From an uncultured Clostridia bacterium (GTDB lineage Bacteria > Bacillota > Clostridia > Christensenellales > CAMQZB01): a stretch of DNA of 38,786 nt. The translations under genes were made by a program, and so were the position numbers. Positions 25,770 to 34,611 of this stretch are shown here, one piece after another; position 1 is the stretch's first letter; the number at the start of each line of letters is the position of its first letter. Location: positions 1 through 38,786 of the forward strand of contig CAMQZB010000017.1 in the NCBI GenBank assembly GCA_947039455.1, written 5' to 3'. The notes under the pieces were generated by a model that worked only from the letters and a program-made list of their open reading frames with translations, ran no database searches and had not been told where the DNA came from.

Positions 25770-26612
25770 TTAGCAACCGTAAGAAAAGGTGTGCGTATTT
25801 GTAAAAGTATAGGGAGTGTTCTCCGCTAGGCTTTTGTTGATTAGATTGTATTCGTTAGTGAAGTTGGTAATTGAATGCGTCAAAATGTCAGAAACAGACA
25901 TAGTTCGAACACCCTCAGGGCTTTGCCACGGATTTCTTTCGTAATTCATAACGTGAATATTGTTAGTAATTTTAAAATGGCCGGTAAAGAAACCATTTTT
26001 CTTTTTTCTATCAAGGAATTTCATAAATCCAACTATACAAGGGTTTGCTCTATCAAATACTTGAGAAGTAAGAATCATATTCTTCATACACTTTCTCACA
26101 TTTTTTTTGTTAGTAAGAGGCCCTGCATGTCGTTCTTTCCAGAAATCTGTTATAGTTTCAGCCAGTTCGTTGCTGTATTTATAGTATTTCTTCAACTTTA
26201 TATTGTGAATGCTGTCGTGAAATTCTTCTTGGTAAGTGTAAATGTCGATATCTCTTTCATACATAATGTGCGCGTATTTGCCAGCGTCTAAAGTGCAAAG
26301 ATAACCGATGTATTGGTGCATGATTTCGTCGCCGAAAAAGTGCAACATGATTCCAAAATAATATCCTTTGTAAAAATCTGTAGCAGTTTTAAGTGCTTCG
26401 AAATTCATTTCAAAAATCGGTTTAGGACTTTTATCGTGGATTACGCCCCCAAAGGCAACTCCGTCAAGTCCACGAATTGGTGTGCGGAAAAAAAATAAAT
26501 CCGGCCCTTGCACTCCATAATAGAATGCTGTTTTAAACTCTTCTGAAAAAACATCTGATTGGGACTGTAAAAATCTGTGTGCAGTAACAAAATGTGTAGT
26601 AAAATCTGACAT
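25770..26612 (-). CDS. Zinc-dependent phospholipase C-like protein
   Basis: A 280-aa protein resembling the PLC/S1-P1 nuclease fold family, often annotated as zinc dependent phospholipase C. Features are an early His (TTHFVTAHRFL), YYGVQGPDLFFF with a probable metal Asp, and the helix YFGIMLHFFGDEIMHQYIGYL, whose H-x3-D-x3-H spacing suits metal binding. No signal peptide is present, so unlike secreted phospholipases it should stay inside the cell. Its substrate is unknown. AAAGGAG precedes the ATG. It heads an operon with the iron alcohol dehydrogenase; no pathway link is evident. Confidence 0.75.
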   Translation of the reverse strand: MSDFTTHFVTAHRFLQSQSDVFSEEFKTAFYYGVQGPDLFFFRTPIRGLDGVAFGGVIHDKSPKPIFEMNFEALKTATDFYKGYYFGIMLHFFGDEIMHQYIGYLCTLDAGKYAHIMYERDIDIYTYQEEFHDSIHNIKLKKYYKYSNELAETITDFWKERHAGPLTNKKNVRKCMKNMILTSQVFDRANPCIVGFMKFLDRKKKNGFFTGHFKITNNIHVMNYERNPWQSPEGVRTMSVSDILTHSITNFTNEYNLINKSLAENTPYTFTNTHTFSYGC

Positions 26613-26651
26613 AGAAGCTCCTTTGATTGTTTTTATTTATTATTCTTTCTA

Positions 26652-26680
26652 ATTGTATCACAAAACTTCAAAAAAGTTAA
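26652..26680 (-). promoter_or_regulatory. Promoter of the phospholipase-like/alcohol dehydrogenase operon
   Basis: On the minus strand TTAACT (26675-26680), 17 bases, TACAAT (26652-26657), 39 bases before the ATG. Confidence 0.55.
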
Positions 26681-26834
26681 GTCTTTTTGAAAAATCAATA
26701 GGATAATATTGGATAAAACCTTATAATTTTTAACAATTAACGAGAGTTTTTATTGATTATTGATAAATTGTTGTGTAAATATACAAAAATTATGAATATG
26801 ATTCAATATTTTTTCAAAAAAATCCATAAAATGT

Positions 26835-26863
26835 TTGTCAGTGATATGATTAAGTGATATAAT
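26835..26863 (+). promoter_or_regulatory. Promoter of pduL
   Basis: TTGTCA (26835-26840), 17 bases, TATAAT (26858-26863), 47 bases before the ATG. Confidence 0.75.
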
Positions 26864-26910
26864 GAATAGGATTGAAAAAAACAAATGGTAAACATATTAG
26901 GAGAAAAATT

Positions 26911-27486
26911 ATGAAAGTATTAGTTGAAACATCTGCAAGACATTTACACATCTCACAAAAAGATTTAGAAACGTTATTCGGTGCTGGCTTTGAGCTAGTT
27001 AAGAAAAAAGACCTTTCTCAACCAGGTGAATTTGCTACTGAGCAAAAAGTAAAAGTTATTGGCCCAAAACGTGATTTGATTGTAACAATTCTTGGACCTA
27101 CAAGACCAGTTACTCAAATTGAAATGTCAGCTACTGACGCTCGTTCTATTGGAGTTAATCCAGTGATTCGTCAATCAGGTGATGTTGCTGGAACTCCAGG
27201 TTGTAAAATGGTTGCAGTTGACGGAACTGGTGTTGAAGTTGAACTTAACGAAGGTGTAATTGTTGCTCAACGTCACTTGCATGCAACTCCAGAAGATGCT
27301 GCAAAATTAAACGTTGTTGATAAAGAAATCGTTTCTTTGAAAATTGAAGGCGAAAACAGATCAACTTTGTTCGGTGATGTAGTAGTTCGTGTTAATGCTA
27401 ACTACGCAACTGCAGTTCACATCGATACTGATGAGTCTAACGCTTCAAATTGCCCACGTAATGCAATGTGCGAAATCGTTAAATAA
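26911..27486 (+). CDS. pduL: Phosphate acyltransferase, PduL type
   Basis: PduL exchanges phosphate and CoA on acyl groups (propanoyl or acetyl), unrelated in fold to Pta. The 191 aa show two similar beta-barrel halves with the zinc-binding signatures TSARHLHIS (His11, His13) and VAQRHLHATPEDA, plus GPTRPVTQIEMS and AVHIDTDESNA. The N-terminal targeting helix that sends some PduL enzymes into microcompartments is missing, and no shell genes are near. A free housekeeping phosphotransacetylase, linked to acetate formation, is therefore likely. The ATG at 26911 follows TTAGGAG; an in-frame TTG 13 codons earlier has no such site. It is a single-gene unit. Confidence 0.92.
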   Translation: MKVLVETSARHLHISQKDLETLFGAGFELVKKKDLSQPGEFATEQKVKVIGPKRDLIVTILGPTRPVTQIEMSATDARSIGVNPVIRQSGDVAGTPGCKMVAVDGTGVEVELNEGVIVAQRHLHATPEDAAKLNVVDKEIVSLKIEGENRSTLFGDVVVRVNANYATAVHIDTDESNASNCPRNAMCEIVK

Positions 27487-27508
27487 TTTAATCTTATATT
27501 AAATAAGA

Positions 27509-27558
27509 AAAAGGTCGTTATTAAAACTATTTTGTTTTAATAACGACCTTTTATTTTA
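27509..27558. terminator. Strong bidirectional terminator after pduL
   Basis: A 19-bp perfect stem (AAAAGGTCGTTATTAAAAC with its complement at 27534-27552) and a six-base loop, with T-rich tails on both strands. It lies 22 bases after pduL and about 120 bases beyond the proS stop. Confidence 0.92.
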
Positions 27559-27673
27559 GATTATAAGGTTAAATTAATATTTTGATATATTATTTGCGTA
27601 AAACCAGCGGTGTTATTTACTAACATAGATAGTCGTTAAGCAATTGCATATTAGCATATCAAAAACAGATAGA

Positions 27674-29401
27674 TTATTTGTTTAATTCAGCCATAGCAGT
27701 AGCGATTTTCTCTTGTACGTATGAAAGGATATTTTCGATAGCTACCATTTCTTTTTCTGCACCGTTTCTGAACGCAACTTCCACTTCGTTAGTTTCAAGT
27801 GAGCGAGGACTGATAACAAGACGAATTGGTGCACCGATAAGCTCCGCATCAGCGAACTTGAATCCAGGTGAAGCGTTTCTATCATCGTATAAAACTTCAA
27901 CTCCTGCGTTTTGCAAATCTGAATAAAGAGTGTCGGAAGCTAATTTTACTGATTCTTGATTAACTTTTAGTGGACACAAAGAAACTTGCCATGGAGCGAT
28001 TGACATTGGCCAAACGATTCCTCTATCATCAACATTTTCCTCAGCAACTGATGCCATAGCACGACCTACGCCAATTCCGTAACAACCCATAATAGGTGTA
28101 ACAGCTTTTCCGTTTTGATCAAGTACAGTCATTTTCATTGCAGATGAATATTTAGTTCCAAGTTGGAATATGTTTCCAATCTCGATGCCGTTTTTAAGTG
28201 TGATGTGAGAAGTTTTGCAAATTGGACAAATAGCATTGTCAATAGCTTTAGAAACATTCACAAACTTTTTAACATCTAAATCACGAGCAATATTCACGCC
28301 CTTGATGTGGAAATCAGCTTTGTTGGCACCACAAACCATGTTAACAGCGCCTTGAAGTGATTCGTCAAAAAGCATAACAGTATTTTTCAATGAAAGACCG
28401 ATAGGTCCGATGTTTCCAGCAACTAATTCTGAAGAAGAAAGGTCGCTAGGAAGAATTTCGCCTTGAACAATCTTTTTAACTTTTGCTTCATTAACTTCTA
28501 AATCGCCACGAAGGAAAACTAAGCAAGATTTTTCAGTATCGTCTTTAATAGCGAAAGAAACAGCTTTGATAGTGTTTTCTGATGCAATAGAAAGCATTTC
28601 ACAAACTTGAGAAATTTCTTTAGCGTCACCAGTGAAAACTTCTTCAGAAGCACAATCAGTGCCATAATCAAAAGTATTAAGAATACAATCCGCAACTTCC
28701 ATGTTTGCACGGTAGCCACAGTCGTCACAAATAGCGATAGTGTCCTCACCGATTTCAGTTAAAAGCATAAATTCATGAGAAACGCTTCCGCCCATCATGC
28801 CTGAATCAGCTTTAACAGAAATAAAATTTTTCATACCGATACGAGAGAAAATTCTTTCATAAGCAGCGAAACATCTGTCGTAGTATTTATCTAAATCTTC
28901 TTGAGAAATATGGAAAGAGTAACCGTCTTTCATAGTGAACTCACGAACACGGATAAGACCGCCTCTAGCTCTTTTTTCATCTCTAAATTTAGTTTGAATT
29001 TGGTAGATCATAAAAGGCATTTGTTGGTAACTTGAAACAGTGTTGCGAGCCATGTGAACCGCAGCTTCTTCATGAGTCATTCCAAGAACCATACCTTTGT
29101 CATTTCTGTCAGTAAATCTAACCATTTCTCCGCCGATAGAATCGAAACGTCCTGATTCTTCCCAAAGTTCACGAGGCATAACCACAGGGAAAAGAACTTC
29201 TTGACCCTCAATTTTGTCCATTTCTTCACGGATAATTCTTTCGATTTTTGTAGCAATACGCTTAGCTGGTGGCAAAAGAGAATAAATTCCGTTTGCAACT
29301 TGTTTCATGTATCCACCACGCATCATTGTAGCGTGGCTTTTAATTGTTATGTCGGAAGGGTTTTCTTTGGACCTTTCTCCCACCATTTTTGATAATAACA
29401 T
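27674..29401 (-). CDS. proS: Prolyl-tRNA synthetase, bacterial type
   Basis: This class II synthetase charges tRNA-Pro. The 575 aa include motif 1 and 2 regions (GGYMKQVANGIYSLLP, then VLFPVVMPRELWEESGR, GMTHEEA and TKFRDEKRARGGLIRVREFTMKDGYSF). An inserted editing domain (INS) follows at roughly 225-400, and then motif 3 (MGCYGIGVGRAMAS) and the anticodon-binding domain. The insertion marks the bacterial rather than archaeal-like type. I chose the ATG giving MLLSKMVGE, seven bases after AGGAGA; an upstream in-frame ATG would place that ribosome site inside the gene. No T-box leader lies upstream, the mRNA leader being only about 25 bases. Confidence 0.97.
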   Translation of the reverse strand: MLLSKMVGERSKENPSDITIKSHATMMRGGYMKQVANGIYSLLPPAKRIATKIERIIREEMDKIEGQEVLFPVVMPRELWEESGRFDSIGGEMVRFTDRNDKGMVLGMTHEEAAVHMARNTVSSYQQMPFMIYQIQTKFRDEKRARGGLIRVREFTMKDGYSFHISQEDLDKYYDRCFAAYERIFSRIGMKNFISVKADSGMMGGSVSHEFMLLTEIGEDTIAICDDCGYRANMEVADCILNTFDYGTDCASEEVFTGDAKEISQVCEMLSIASENTIKAVSFAIKDDTEKSCLVFLRGDLEVNEAKVKKIVQGEILPSDLSSSELVAGNIGPIGLSLKNTVMLFDESLQGAVNMVCGANKADFHIKGVNIARDLDVKKFVNVSKAIDNAICPICKTSHITLKNGIEIGNIFQLGTKYSSAMKMTVLDQNGKAVTPIMGCYGIGVGRAMASVAEENVDDRGIVWPMSIAPWQVSLCPLKVNQESVKLASDTLYSDLQNAGVEVLYDDRNASPGFKFADAELIGAPIRLVISPRSLETNEVEVAFRNGAEKEMVAIENILSYVQEKIATAMAELNK

Positions 29402-29432
29402 TTGATGTCTCCTAAAATTGTTTTTCATGTTA

Positions 29433-29462
29433 ATTTTAATATTTAAGGCACTGTCTTGTCAA
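29433..29462 (-). promoter_or_regulatory. Promoter of proS
   Basis: On the minus strand TTGACA (29457-29462), 18 bases, TAAAAT (29433-29438). Confidence 0.7.
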
Positions 29463-29609
29463 TGTTTTTAAGGGTAAAACACAGCTATAATTCATTATAT
29501 ATAAAAAATATTGAAATTATGGTGAAAAAACTACTAATTTTTCAAGAATAATCTTGGTTGGTGGATATTTTCTATTATTGTAATAAATAATATGGAGTAT
29601 TGAAAACAC

Positions 29610-29638
29610 TTGATTTATTTGTATTTTATTGTTATAAT
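29610..29638 (+). promoter_or_regulatory. Promoter of the cysS T-box leader
   Basis: TTGATT (29610-29615), 17 bases, TATAAT (29633-29638). The leader RNA to the cysS ATG would be about 315 bases. Confidence 0.8.
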
Positions 29639-29693
29639 TAAGTTAATTAAATGAAAGATTGTTTTTGAAAAAAAGAGTAACAAGATAAATCGG

Positions 29694-29900
29694 AACAGAG
29701 AGAGTATGCCATTAGGTTGAGAGCTACTTGCCAATGAGGATTTTGTGAAAGTGCGTTTTTTGAAATTAGCTTGCTAATCAGTCTTTGAGGGTACGCCCAA
29801 AATAGCGTTAATAAGGTTTAGAAATGTGAGTTTCTAAACGAAGTAAAGTGGGACAGTGTTGTTAGACACCTTTATATAGAAATATATAGGTGTTTTTTTT
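29694..29900 (+). promoter_or_regulatory. T-box riboswitch of cysS
   Basis: The elements come in T-box order. The stem I region begins with AGAGAGTA; its apical stem CATTAGG/CCAATG (29710-29736) has a bulged A. A TGC (29752-29754) on its 3' side is a Cys codon and the likely specifier. ATTAGC/GCTAAT (about 29765-29778) and GTTTAGAAA/TTTCTAAAC form further stems. The T-box sequence AAAGTGGGACAGTG is at 29845-29858, and then comes a terminator (ACACCTTTATAT with ATATATAGGTGT, T-run to 29900). TAAAG-TG at 29844-29850 can pair with CACCTTTA to form the antiterminator. Uncharged tRNA-Cys should switch on cysS. The T-box core departs from the usual GTGGTACCGCG. Confidence 0.88.
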
Positions 29901-29957
29901 ATATTGTTATACACAAAAAATTTGAAACATAACATAGTATTAAGTGGAGGAAATTAA

Positions 29958-31337
29958 ATGAAATTTTATAATACTTTATCAAGAAATAAAGATGAGTTCC
30001 AACCGTTAGACGGAAAAACCGTGAGAATGTATTCTTGTGGCCCTACGGTTTACAATTATGCTCATATCGGAAATATGAGAACTTATGTGTTTATGGATTT
30101 ACTTACTCGTGGATTGAAATTCACTGGTTATAAAGTTAAGTCTATCATGAATATTACCGATGTAGGACATTTGTTGTCTGATGCGGACGACGGTGAGGAC
30201 AAAATGGAGAAAGCTGCTAAGGCTCAACAAAAAACTCCTTTTGAGCTTGCGGAATATTACTCAGGTGTATTTTTTGAAGACTTGAAAAAATTAAACATTT
30301 TGCGTCCTAACGCTACACCAAAAGCTACTGATCACATCAAAGAAATGATTCACGATGTTGAAGTTCTTATTGAAAAAGGGTATGGTTACGAACTTGCTGA
30401 TGGTATTTATTTTGATATTATGAAATTACCTCACTATGGGCAGTTGTCGAATATTGATTTAGAAGAGCAAATTGCAGGTGCTAGAGTTGAAGTTCATAAC
30501 GGAAAACGCCATCCAGCGGATTTTGCTATTTGGAAGAAGGCTGAAAAAGAACATATTATGCAATGGGAAAGTCCATGGGGCATGGGTTATCCAGGGTGGC
30601 ACATCGAATGTACGACTATGAGTAACAAATACTTGGGGCAAAAATTCGATATTCACAGCGGTGGCGTGGATCATATTCCAATTCATCACGAAAACGAAAT
30701 TGCTCAAAGTGAAGGTTTGTATGGAGTAAATCCTGCGAATTTTTGGTTGCATGGTGAGTTTATGCTTGTGGACGGTGGAAAAATGTCAAAGAGTTTGGGC
30801 AATACTTATACTATTACTCAACTTCAAGACCGTGGCTATGACCCTATGGAATTTAGATATTTTTGCTTAAATGCACATTATAGAAAGAAATTGAATTTCA
30901 CTTTCGAAACGCTAGATTCCGCAAAAGTATCTTATAATAGGTTGCTTACTACTTTGCAACAACATAAAGCAAGTGCAGTAAAAACAAGCGAAGAAGTTTT
31001 AGCTAAGTATCTTGCTGAATTTACCAATGCAATCACTGACGATCTAAATGCTCCTAAAGGACTTGGAATTTTGTATACTATGACAAAAGAAGCGAAGTCG
31101 GTTGATATCTACAACCTAGCACAAAAGTTCGACGAAGTTTTTGGTATCAGTTTAGACCGTTTACCAGCTAAAGAAGAAGTTGTAGTTCCTGGTGAAGTTC
31201 AAAAGTTAGCAGAAGAAAGATTTGCAGCTAGAAACGCTAAGGAGTGGGCAAAGTCAGACGAGATTAGAGCGGAAATCGAAGCTCTTGGTTTTGCAGTAAA
31301 AGACGTTGCTGGCGGTTTTGAGATTACTACTAAGTAA
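29958..31337 (+). CDS. cysS: Cysteinyl-tRNA synthetase
   Basis: A monomeric class I synthetase that charges tRNA-Cys. The 459 aa have the zinc ligand Cys27 in YSCGPTVYNYAHIGN, with the HIGH-equivalent HIGN at 36-39. The second zinc region is GWHIECTTMS plus the His pair GVDHIPIHHENE, and the catalytic loop KMSKS is near 275. The anticodon-binding C-terminal domain is complete and ends near the usual length. GTGGAGG precedes the ATG. It is controlled by the T-box directly upstream and ends in its own terminator; cysE, often nearby in Firmicutes, is not adjacent. Confidence 0.98.
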   Translation: MKFYNTLSRNKDEFQPLDGKTVRMYSCGPTVYNYAHIGNMRTYVFMDLLTRGLKFTGYKVKSIMNITDVGHLLSDADDGEDKMEKAAKAQQKTPFELAEYYSGVFFEDLKKLNILRPNATPKATDHIKEMIHDVEVLIEKGYGYELADGIYFDIMKLPHYGQLSNIDLEEQIAGARVEVHNGKRHPADFAIWKKAEKEHIMQWESPWGMGYPGWHIECTTMSNKYLGQKFDIHSGGVDHIPIHHENEIAQSEGLYGVNPANFWLHGEFMLVDGGKMSKSLGNTYTITQLQDRGYDPMEFRYFCLNAHYRKKLNFTFETLDSAKVSYNRLLTTLQQHKASAVKTSEEVLAKYLAEFTNAITDDLNAPKGLGILYTMTKEAKSVDIYNLAQKFDEVFGISLDRLPAKEEVVVPGEVQKLAEERFAARNAKEWAKSDEIRAEIEALGFAVKDVAGGFEITTK

Positions 31338-31454
31338 AGAAGATTAGAAAAATAAAGCATATTAGAGAAATAAAGAATTTTAGAAAAAGTTAATGTGATT
31401 TAGTTTAGCTTTAATCTGAATTGCATTAATTGAATATTGATTTAATAGAAGCAA

Positions 31455-31495
31455 AAAAGGCTGTATCAAATTACTTTGATACAGCCTTTTAATAT
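31455..31495. terminator. Bidirectional terminator between cysS and the MATE gene
   Basis: A 16-bp perfect stem, AAAAGGCTGTATCAAA with TTTGATACAGCCTTTT, TTAC loop. Its core resembles the serS terminator. Confidence 0.9.
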
Positions 31496-31600
31496 TTTAT
31501 TTTTACATTGTTATTAACTTAATTAAAGTTAATAGCAAACATTGAGTGAATCAACATTTGCTAATTAAGTAGAAATCAAATTCCAAATTTAAATCAGTTA

Positions 31601-32977
31601 TTATCTTAATGTGAAAAGTTTTTTCTTTTTTGCTTTAATTGTAATTAAGATTACTGACAAGATACATGTTAGGAATTCCGCAATTGGAACTGCAAGGAAA
31701 AGTCCGTCTACACCGAATAGTGATGACATAACGAATATTGCGCCAATAGTGAAAACCATTGTTCTTGAGAATGAAATCACAGCGGAGGACACTCCGTCGG
31801 ATAGTGACGTAAATAGTGCTGATGCTAAAACGTTAAACCCAGCAAATAAATAAGCATAGGAGAAAAGTTGAATTCCTCTTTTTGTTAATGCAACTACGTT
31901 AGCGTTGTCTGGAGAAAATGTTGTTGCAATAATATTTTTCGCAAGAAGTGAAACTACAAAGATTACAGCGGAAGCCGCAATAACGAAAGTAAAGATCAGC
32001 TTAATAAGTTTCTTTAAATAATCAACGTTTCTAGCACCGTAGTGGTAACCGATTAGCGAACCTGTCCCAACGGAGAACCCAAAGAACATTGCAAGCATAA
32101 CGAAGTTTGCGTAAAGAATAATCGACATTGCGGCAATGCCTTCAAGCCCTTCTTGATCGCCCAGTAATTCAAGCATAAATAAGTTAAAAAGCACCGTAGT
32201 GATTGCACCTGAAATGTTAGTAATCATTTCAGAAGAACCGTTTAAGCACGTGTTTTTTAAAGTACGCATTTCAAATTTTGGTTTAACAAAATGTATTCCT
32301 TTTTTGTTTTTAAAGATAAAGAAATACAAACCATAAACAGCAGGAATAGTAAAACCAAGTCCTGTAGCAATAGCTGCTCCAGCAATTCCCATTTCAAAAA
32401 TTACAATGAAAATATAGTCAAGAATTGCGTTTGTAACACCTGCTGCGATAGTTAGGTAAAGTCCGATTTTAGGTTTGTTTGCTGTTACTAAAAATTCTTG
32501 GAACAAAATTTGCAATGAAGCAACTGGTAAGAAAATTAGGTAAGGAAGCAAGTATCCTTTGCAATATTCCATGATGTCTGCTCCGCCTAGCAAAATTATG
32601 ATTTGTTCGTGGAAAATATAGGCTATAGCGCAAAGAAAAACAGTAAGAAAAACTGCTGATGTTACGATTAGTGAGAAAGACTGAGTAGCCTTTTTAGTGT
32701 CCCCAAGACCTAGTTGTTTTGCAACCAATGCACGTCCGCCTGTTGAAAACATGAAGGAAACGCCGTTGATAATTCCGATTACTGGGAATACTATGTTGAT
32801 TGCGGCCAGTGCTTGGTCGTTTACAAACCGCCCAACGAAGATTCCGTCGACGATTGTGTAAAGTGAGATAAACATCAGCATTATCATTGATGGTGCTGAA
32901 AATTTTAATAAAGCAAAAAAGCCGTATTCTCTAGATAGTGGATTGATTGGTTTGTTCATTTCTGTAGTGTTAGTCAT
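31601..32977 (-). CDS. MATE family efflux transporter
   Basis: A cation-coupled multidrug and toxin exporter of about 458 aa with twelve predicted helices in two similar halves. Family-type features are the first-half start (ALLKFSAPSMIMLMFISLYTIVDGIFVGRFVND), NIVFPVIGIINGVSFMFSTGGRALVAKQLGLGD and, in the second half, MFFGFSVGTGSLIGYHYGARN. It is nearest to the MepA-like group by feel; the substrate is unknown. I use the ATG at 32977 (MTNTTEMNK). GGAGAT lies 13 bases away, which is long, and the ATG six codons later is an alternative. Its promoter is back to back with that of the HAD gene. Confidence 0.9.
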   Translation of the reverse strand: MTNTTEMNKPINPLSREYGFFALLKFSAPSMIMLMFISLYTIVDGIFVGRFVNDQALAAINIVFPVIGIINGVSFMFSTGGRALVAKQLGLGDTKKATQSFSLIVTSAVFLTVFLCAIAYIFHEQIIILLGGADIMEYCKGYLLPYLIFLPVASLQILFQEFLVTANKPKIGLYLTIAAGVTNAILDYIFIVIFEMGIAGAAIATGLGFTIPAVYGLYFFIFKNKKGIHFVKPKFEMRTLKNTCLNGSSEMITNISGAITTVLFNLFMLELLGDQEGLEGIAAMSIILYANFVMLAMFFGFSVGTGSLIGYHYGARNVDYLKKLIKLIFTFVIAASAVIFVVSLLAKNIIATTFSPDNANVVALTKRGIQLFSYAYLFAGFNVLASALFTSLSDGVSSAVISFSRTMVFTIGAIFVMSSLFGVDGLFLAVPIAEFLTCILSVILITIKAKKKKLFTLR

Positions 32978-33014
32978 ATAGATTAATATTATCTCCAAAA
33001 TTTATTCAATTCCA

Positions 33015-33044
33015 AGTATACACTAAAAAACACCCTAAAGTAAA
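33015..33044 (-). promoter_or_regulatory. Promoter of the MATE gene
   Basis: On the minus strand TTTACT (33039-33044), 18 bases, TATACT (33015-33020). Confidence 0.5.
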
Positions 33045-33095
33045 GGGAAAAGTATCCTGACTAGCTTTGGTTAAGAAAATATATCGGTGAAAAAG

Positions 33096-33124
33096 TTGGA
33101 TTGAAGGGGGTATTGTGCTATAAT
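33096..33124 (+). promoter_or_regulatory. Promoter of the HAD-xth unit
   Basis: TTGGAT (33096-33101), 17 bases, TATAAT (33119-33124), 45 bases before the first ATG. Confidence 0.75.
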
Positions 33125-33169
33125 TGTAATTATAAAGATTGAAACAATATATTTAAGTGAGGATAAATT

Positions 33170-33814
33170 ATGAAAATAAAAGGTGCAATATTTGATGTTG
33201 ACGGAACATTACTAGATTCAATGGCAATGTGGTTTACCTTCGGTGAAAGATATTTAAAGAATAACGGCAAAGACATAATTGAAGGCCACCGCGACCAAAT
33301 GATTTCTATGGGTATTAGACAATCTAGCGCATTTTTGATTGAAAATTACGGATTGAAGAAAACGGTAGCGCAAGTTGGCGTTGAGATAGACGAAATGGTT
33401 GAAGGGTTTTTCTTTAAAGAAGCTATATTGAAAAAAGGTGTAGTGGAATTGCTTGAAAGAATGAAAAGTAAAGGCATTAAAATGATTCTTGCAACTGCAA
33501 CTAACACATATTTAATTAAAGCATGTTTTGAACGTCTTGGCTTATTACACTATTTTGAAGATGTGTTAACTTGTCCTGACCTAGAAACCACTAAAGATGT
33601 ACCTTTGATTTTTGAAAAAGCACTTGAAGTTCTTGGGCTAGATAAAAGAGATGCGGTGGTTTTCGAAGATTCTCCAATAGCATCAGTCACTGCACTAAAA
33701 GCAGGATTCCGTGTAGCATTTTTACAAGACGATGCTTGGGGTATTACTCATGAAGAAGCACCAAAAGGCATGGAAATTTATTTAGATAACATAAATGATC
33801 TTGTTATCGACTAA
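33170..33814 (+). CDS. HAD superfamily phosphatase
   Basis: A 214-aa cytoplasmic hydrolase of the beta-phosphoglucomutase-like HAD group. Motif I is FDVDGTLLD with nucleophile Asp9 and general acid Asp11, motif II is ILATAT (about 105), and motif IV is VVFEDSPIA (about 167). The helical cap sits between motif I and motif II, as in subclass I. The substrate is a small phosphorylated metabolite but cannot be named. It has a GTGAGGA ribosome site and leads a three-gene run with xth (23 bases later) and an unknown protein. No biochemical link between the three is apparent. Confidence 0.88.
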   Translation: MKIKGAIFDVDGTLLDSMAMWFTFGERYLKNNGKDIIEGHRDQMISMGIRQSSAFLIENYGLKKTVAQVGVEIDEMVEGFFFKEAILKKGVVELLERMKSKGIKMILATATNTYLIKACFERLGLLHYFEDVLTCPDLETTKDVPLIFEKALEVLGLDKRDAVVFEDSPIASVTALKAGFRVAFLQDDAWGITHEEAPKGMEIYLDNINDLVID

Positions 33815-33837
33815 TAATAATTAATTAAGGAGAAAAT

Positions 33838-34593
33838 ATGAAGTTTGTTTCATTTAACGTAAATGGGTTAAGAGCAATCGTTGGTAAAAACTTTCTTGAA
33901 TTTTTCAATGAAGTAAATGCTGACGTTATGTGTTTGCAAGAAATAAAAATGCAGGAAGGACAGTTGGATTTAGACCTTGAAGGCTATCATCAATACTACA
34001 ACTATGCGGAAAAGAAAGGTTATTCTGGTACTGCAATTTTCACAAAACGTGAACCAATTTCAGTTGTTTACGGCTTGCCAAAAGAAGAACACAACAACGA
34101 AGGCCGTGCTATAACTCTTGAATACGAAAATTTCTTCCTAGTGACTTGCTATACACCTAATTCAAAAAACGAGCTGGCAAGATTGCCTTACCGCATGAAT
34201 TGGGAAGATGATTTTAAAGATTATTTGGTTTCGCTTGATAAAATTAAACCAGTGGTAGTGTGCGGTGATTTAAACGTTGCCCACAATGAAATTGATTTGA
34301 AAAACCCCAAACCTAATATAGGTAAGGCAGGTTTTTCTAATGAAGAAAGAGCTAAATTAACGGAATTGCTAGCTTCGGGGTTTACTGATACTTACCGTTA
34401 CTTTAATAAAGAAAAAGAGGGCGCATACAGTTGGTGGTCCTACCGTTTCAACGCACGTGCAAACAATGCAGGGTGGCGTTTAGATTATTTCTTAACTTCA
34501 AAAACTATTGACGAGAAATTAACTAGTGCGGAAATCTTAACTGATGTGTTTGGCAGTGATCATTGCCCTGTTCAGTTGATTGCCGAGCTGTAA
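33838..34593 (+). CDS. xth: Exodeoxyribonuclease III / AP endonuclease
   Basis: A metal-dependent repair nuclease that cuts at abasic sites, working after glycosylases such as the Ung encoded in this window. The 251 aa have the full exonuclease-endonuclease-phosphatase signature: FNVNGLRA, CLQEIKM with the metal Glu (about 35), YTPNS, GDLNVAHNEIDLKNP (Asp and Asn near 143), the DNA-binding stretch SWWSYRFNARANNAGWRLDYFL and the catalytic SDHCPV near 241. AAGGAGA precedes the ATG. The B. subtilis homologue is called exoA. It is in the same run as the HAD gene. Confidence 0.97.
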   Translation: MKFVSFNVNGLRAIVGKNFLEFFNEVNADVMCLQEIKMQEGQLDLDLEGYHQYYNYAEKKGYSGTAIFTKREPISVVYGLPKEEHNNEGRAITLEYENFFLVTCYTPNSKNELARLPYRMNWEDDFKDYLVSLDKIKPVVVCGDLNVAHNEIDLKNPKPNIGKAGFSNEERAKLTELLASGFTDTYRYFNKEKEGAYSWWSYRFNARANNAGWRLDYFLTSKTIDEKLTSAEILTDVFGSDHCPVQLIAEL

Positions 34594-34611
34594 AATAAGG
34601 AGATTAAAACT

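Noticed and set aside
25875-26291. A 138-codon frame antisense to the phospholipase-like gene
   Set aside because: Same reasoning: it is antisense to a gene with a good start and motifs, and has no translation signal.
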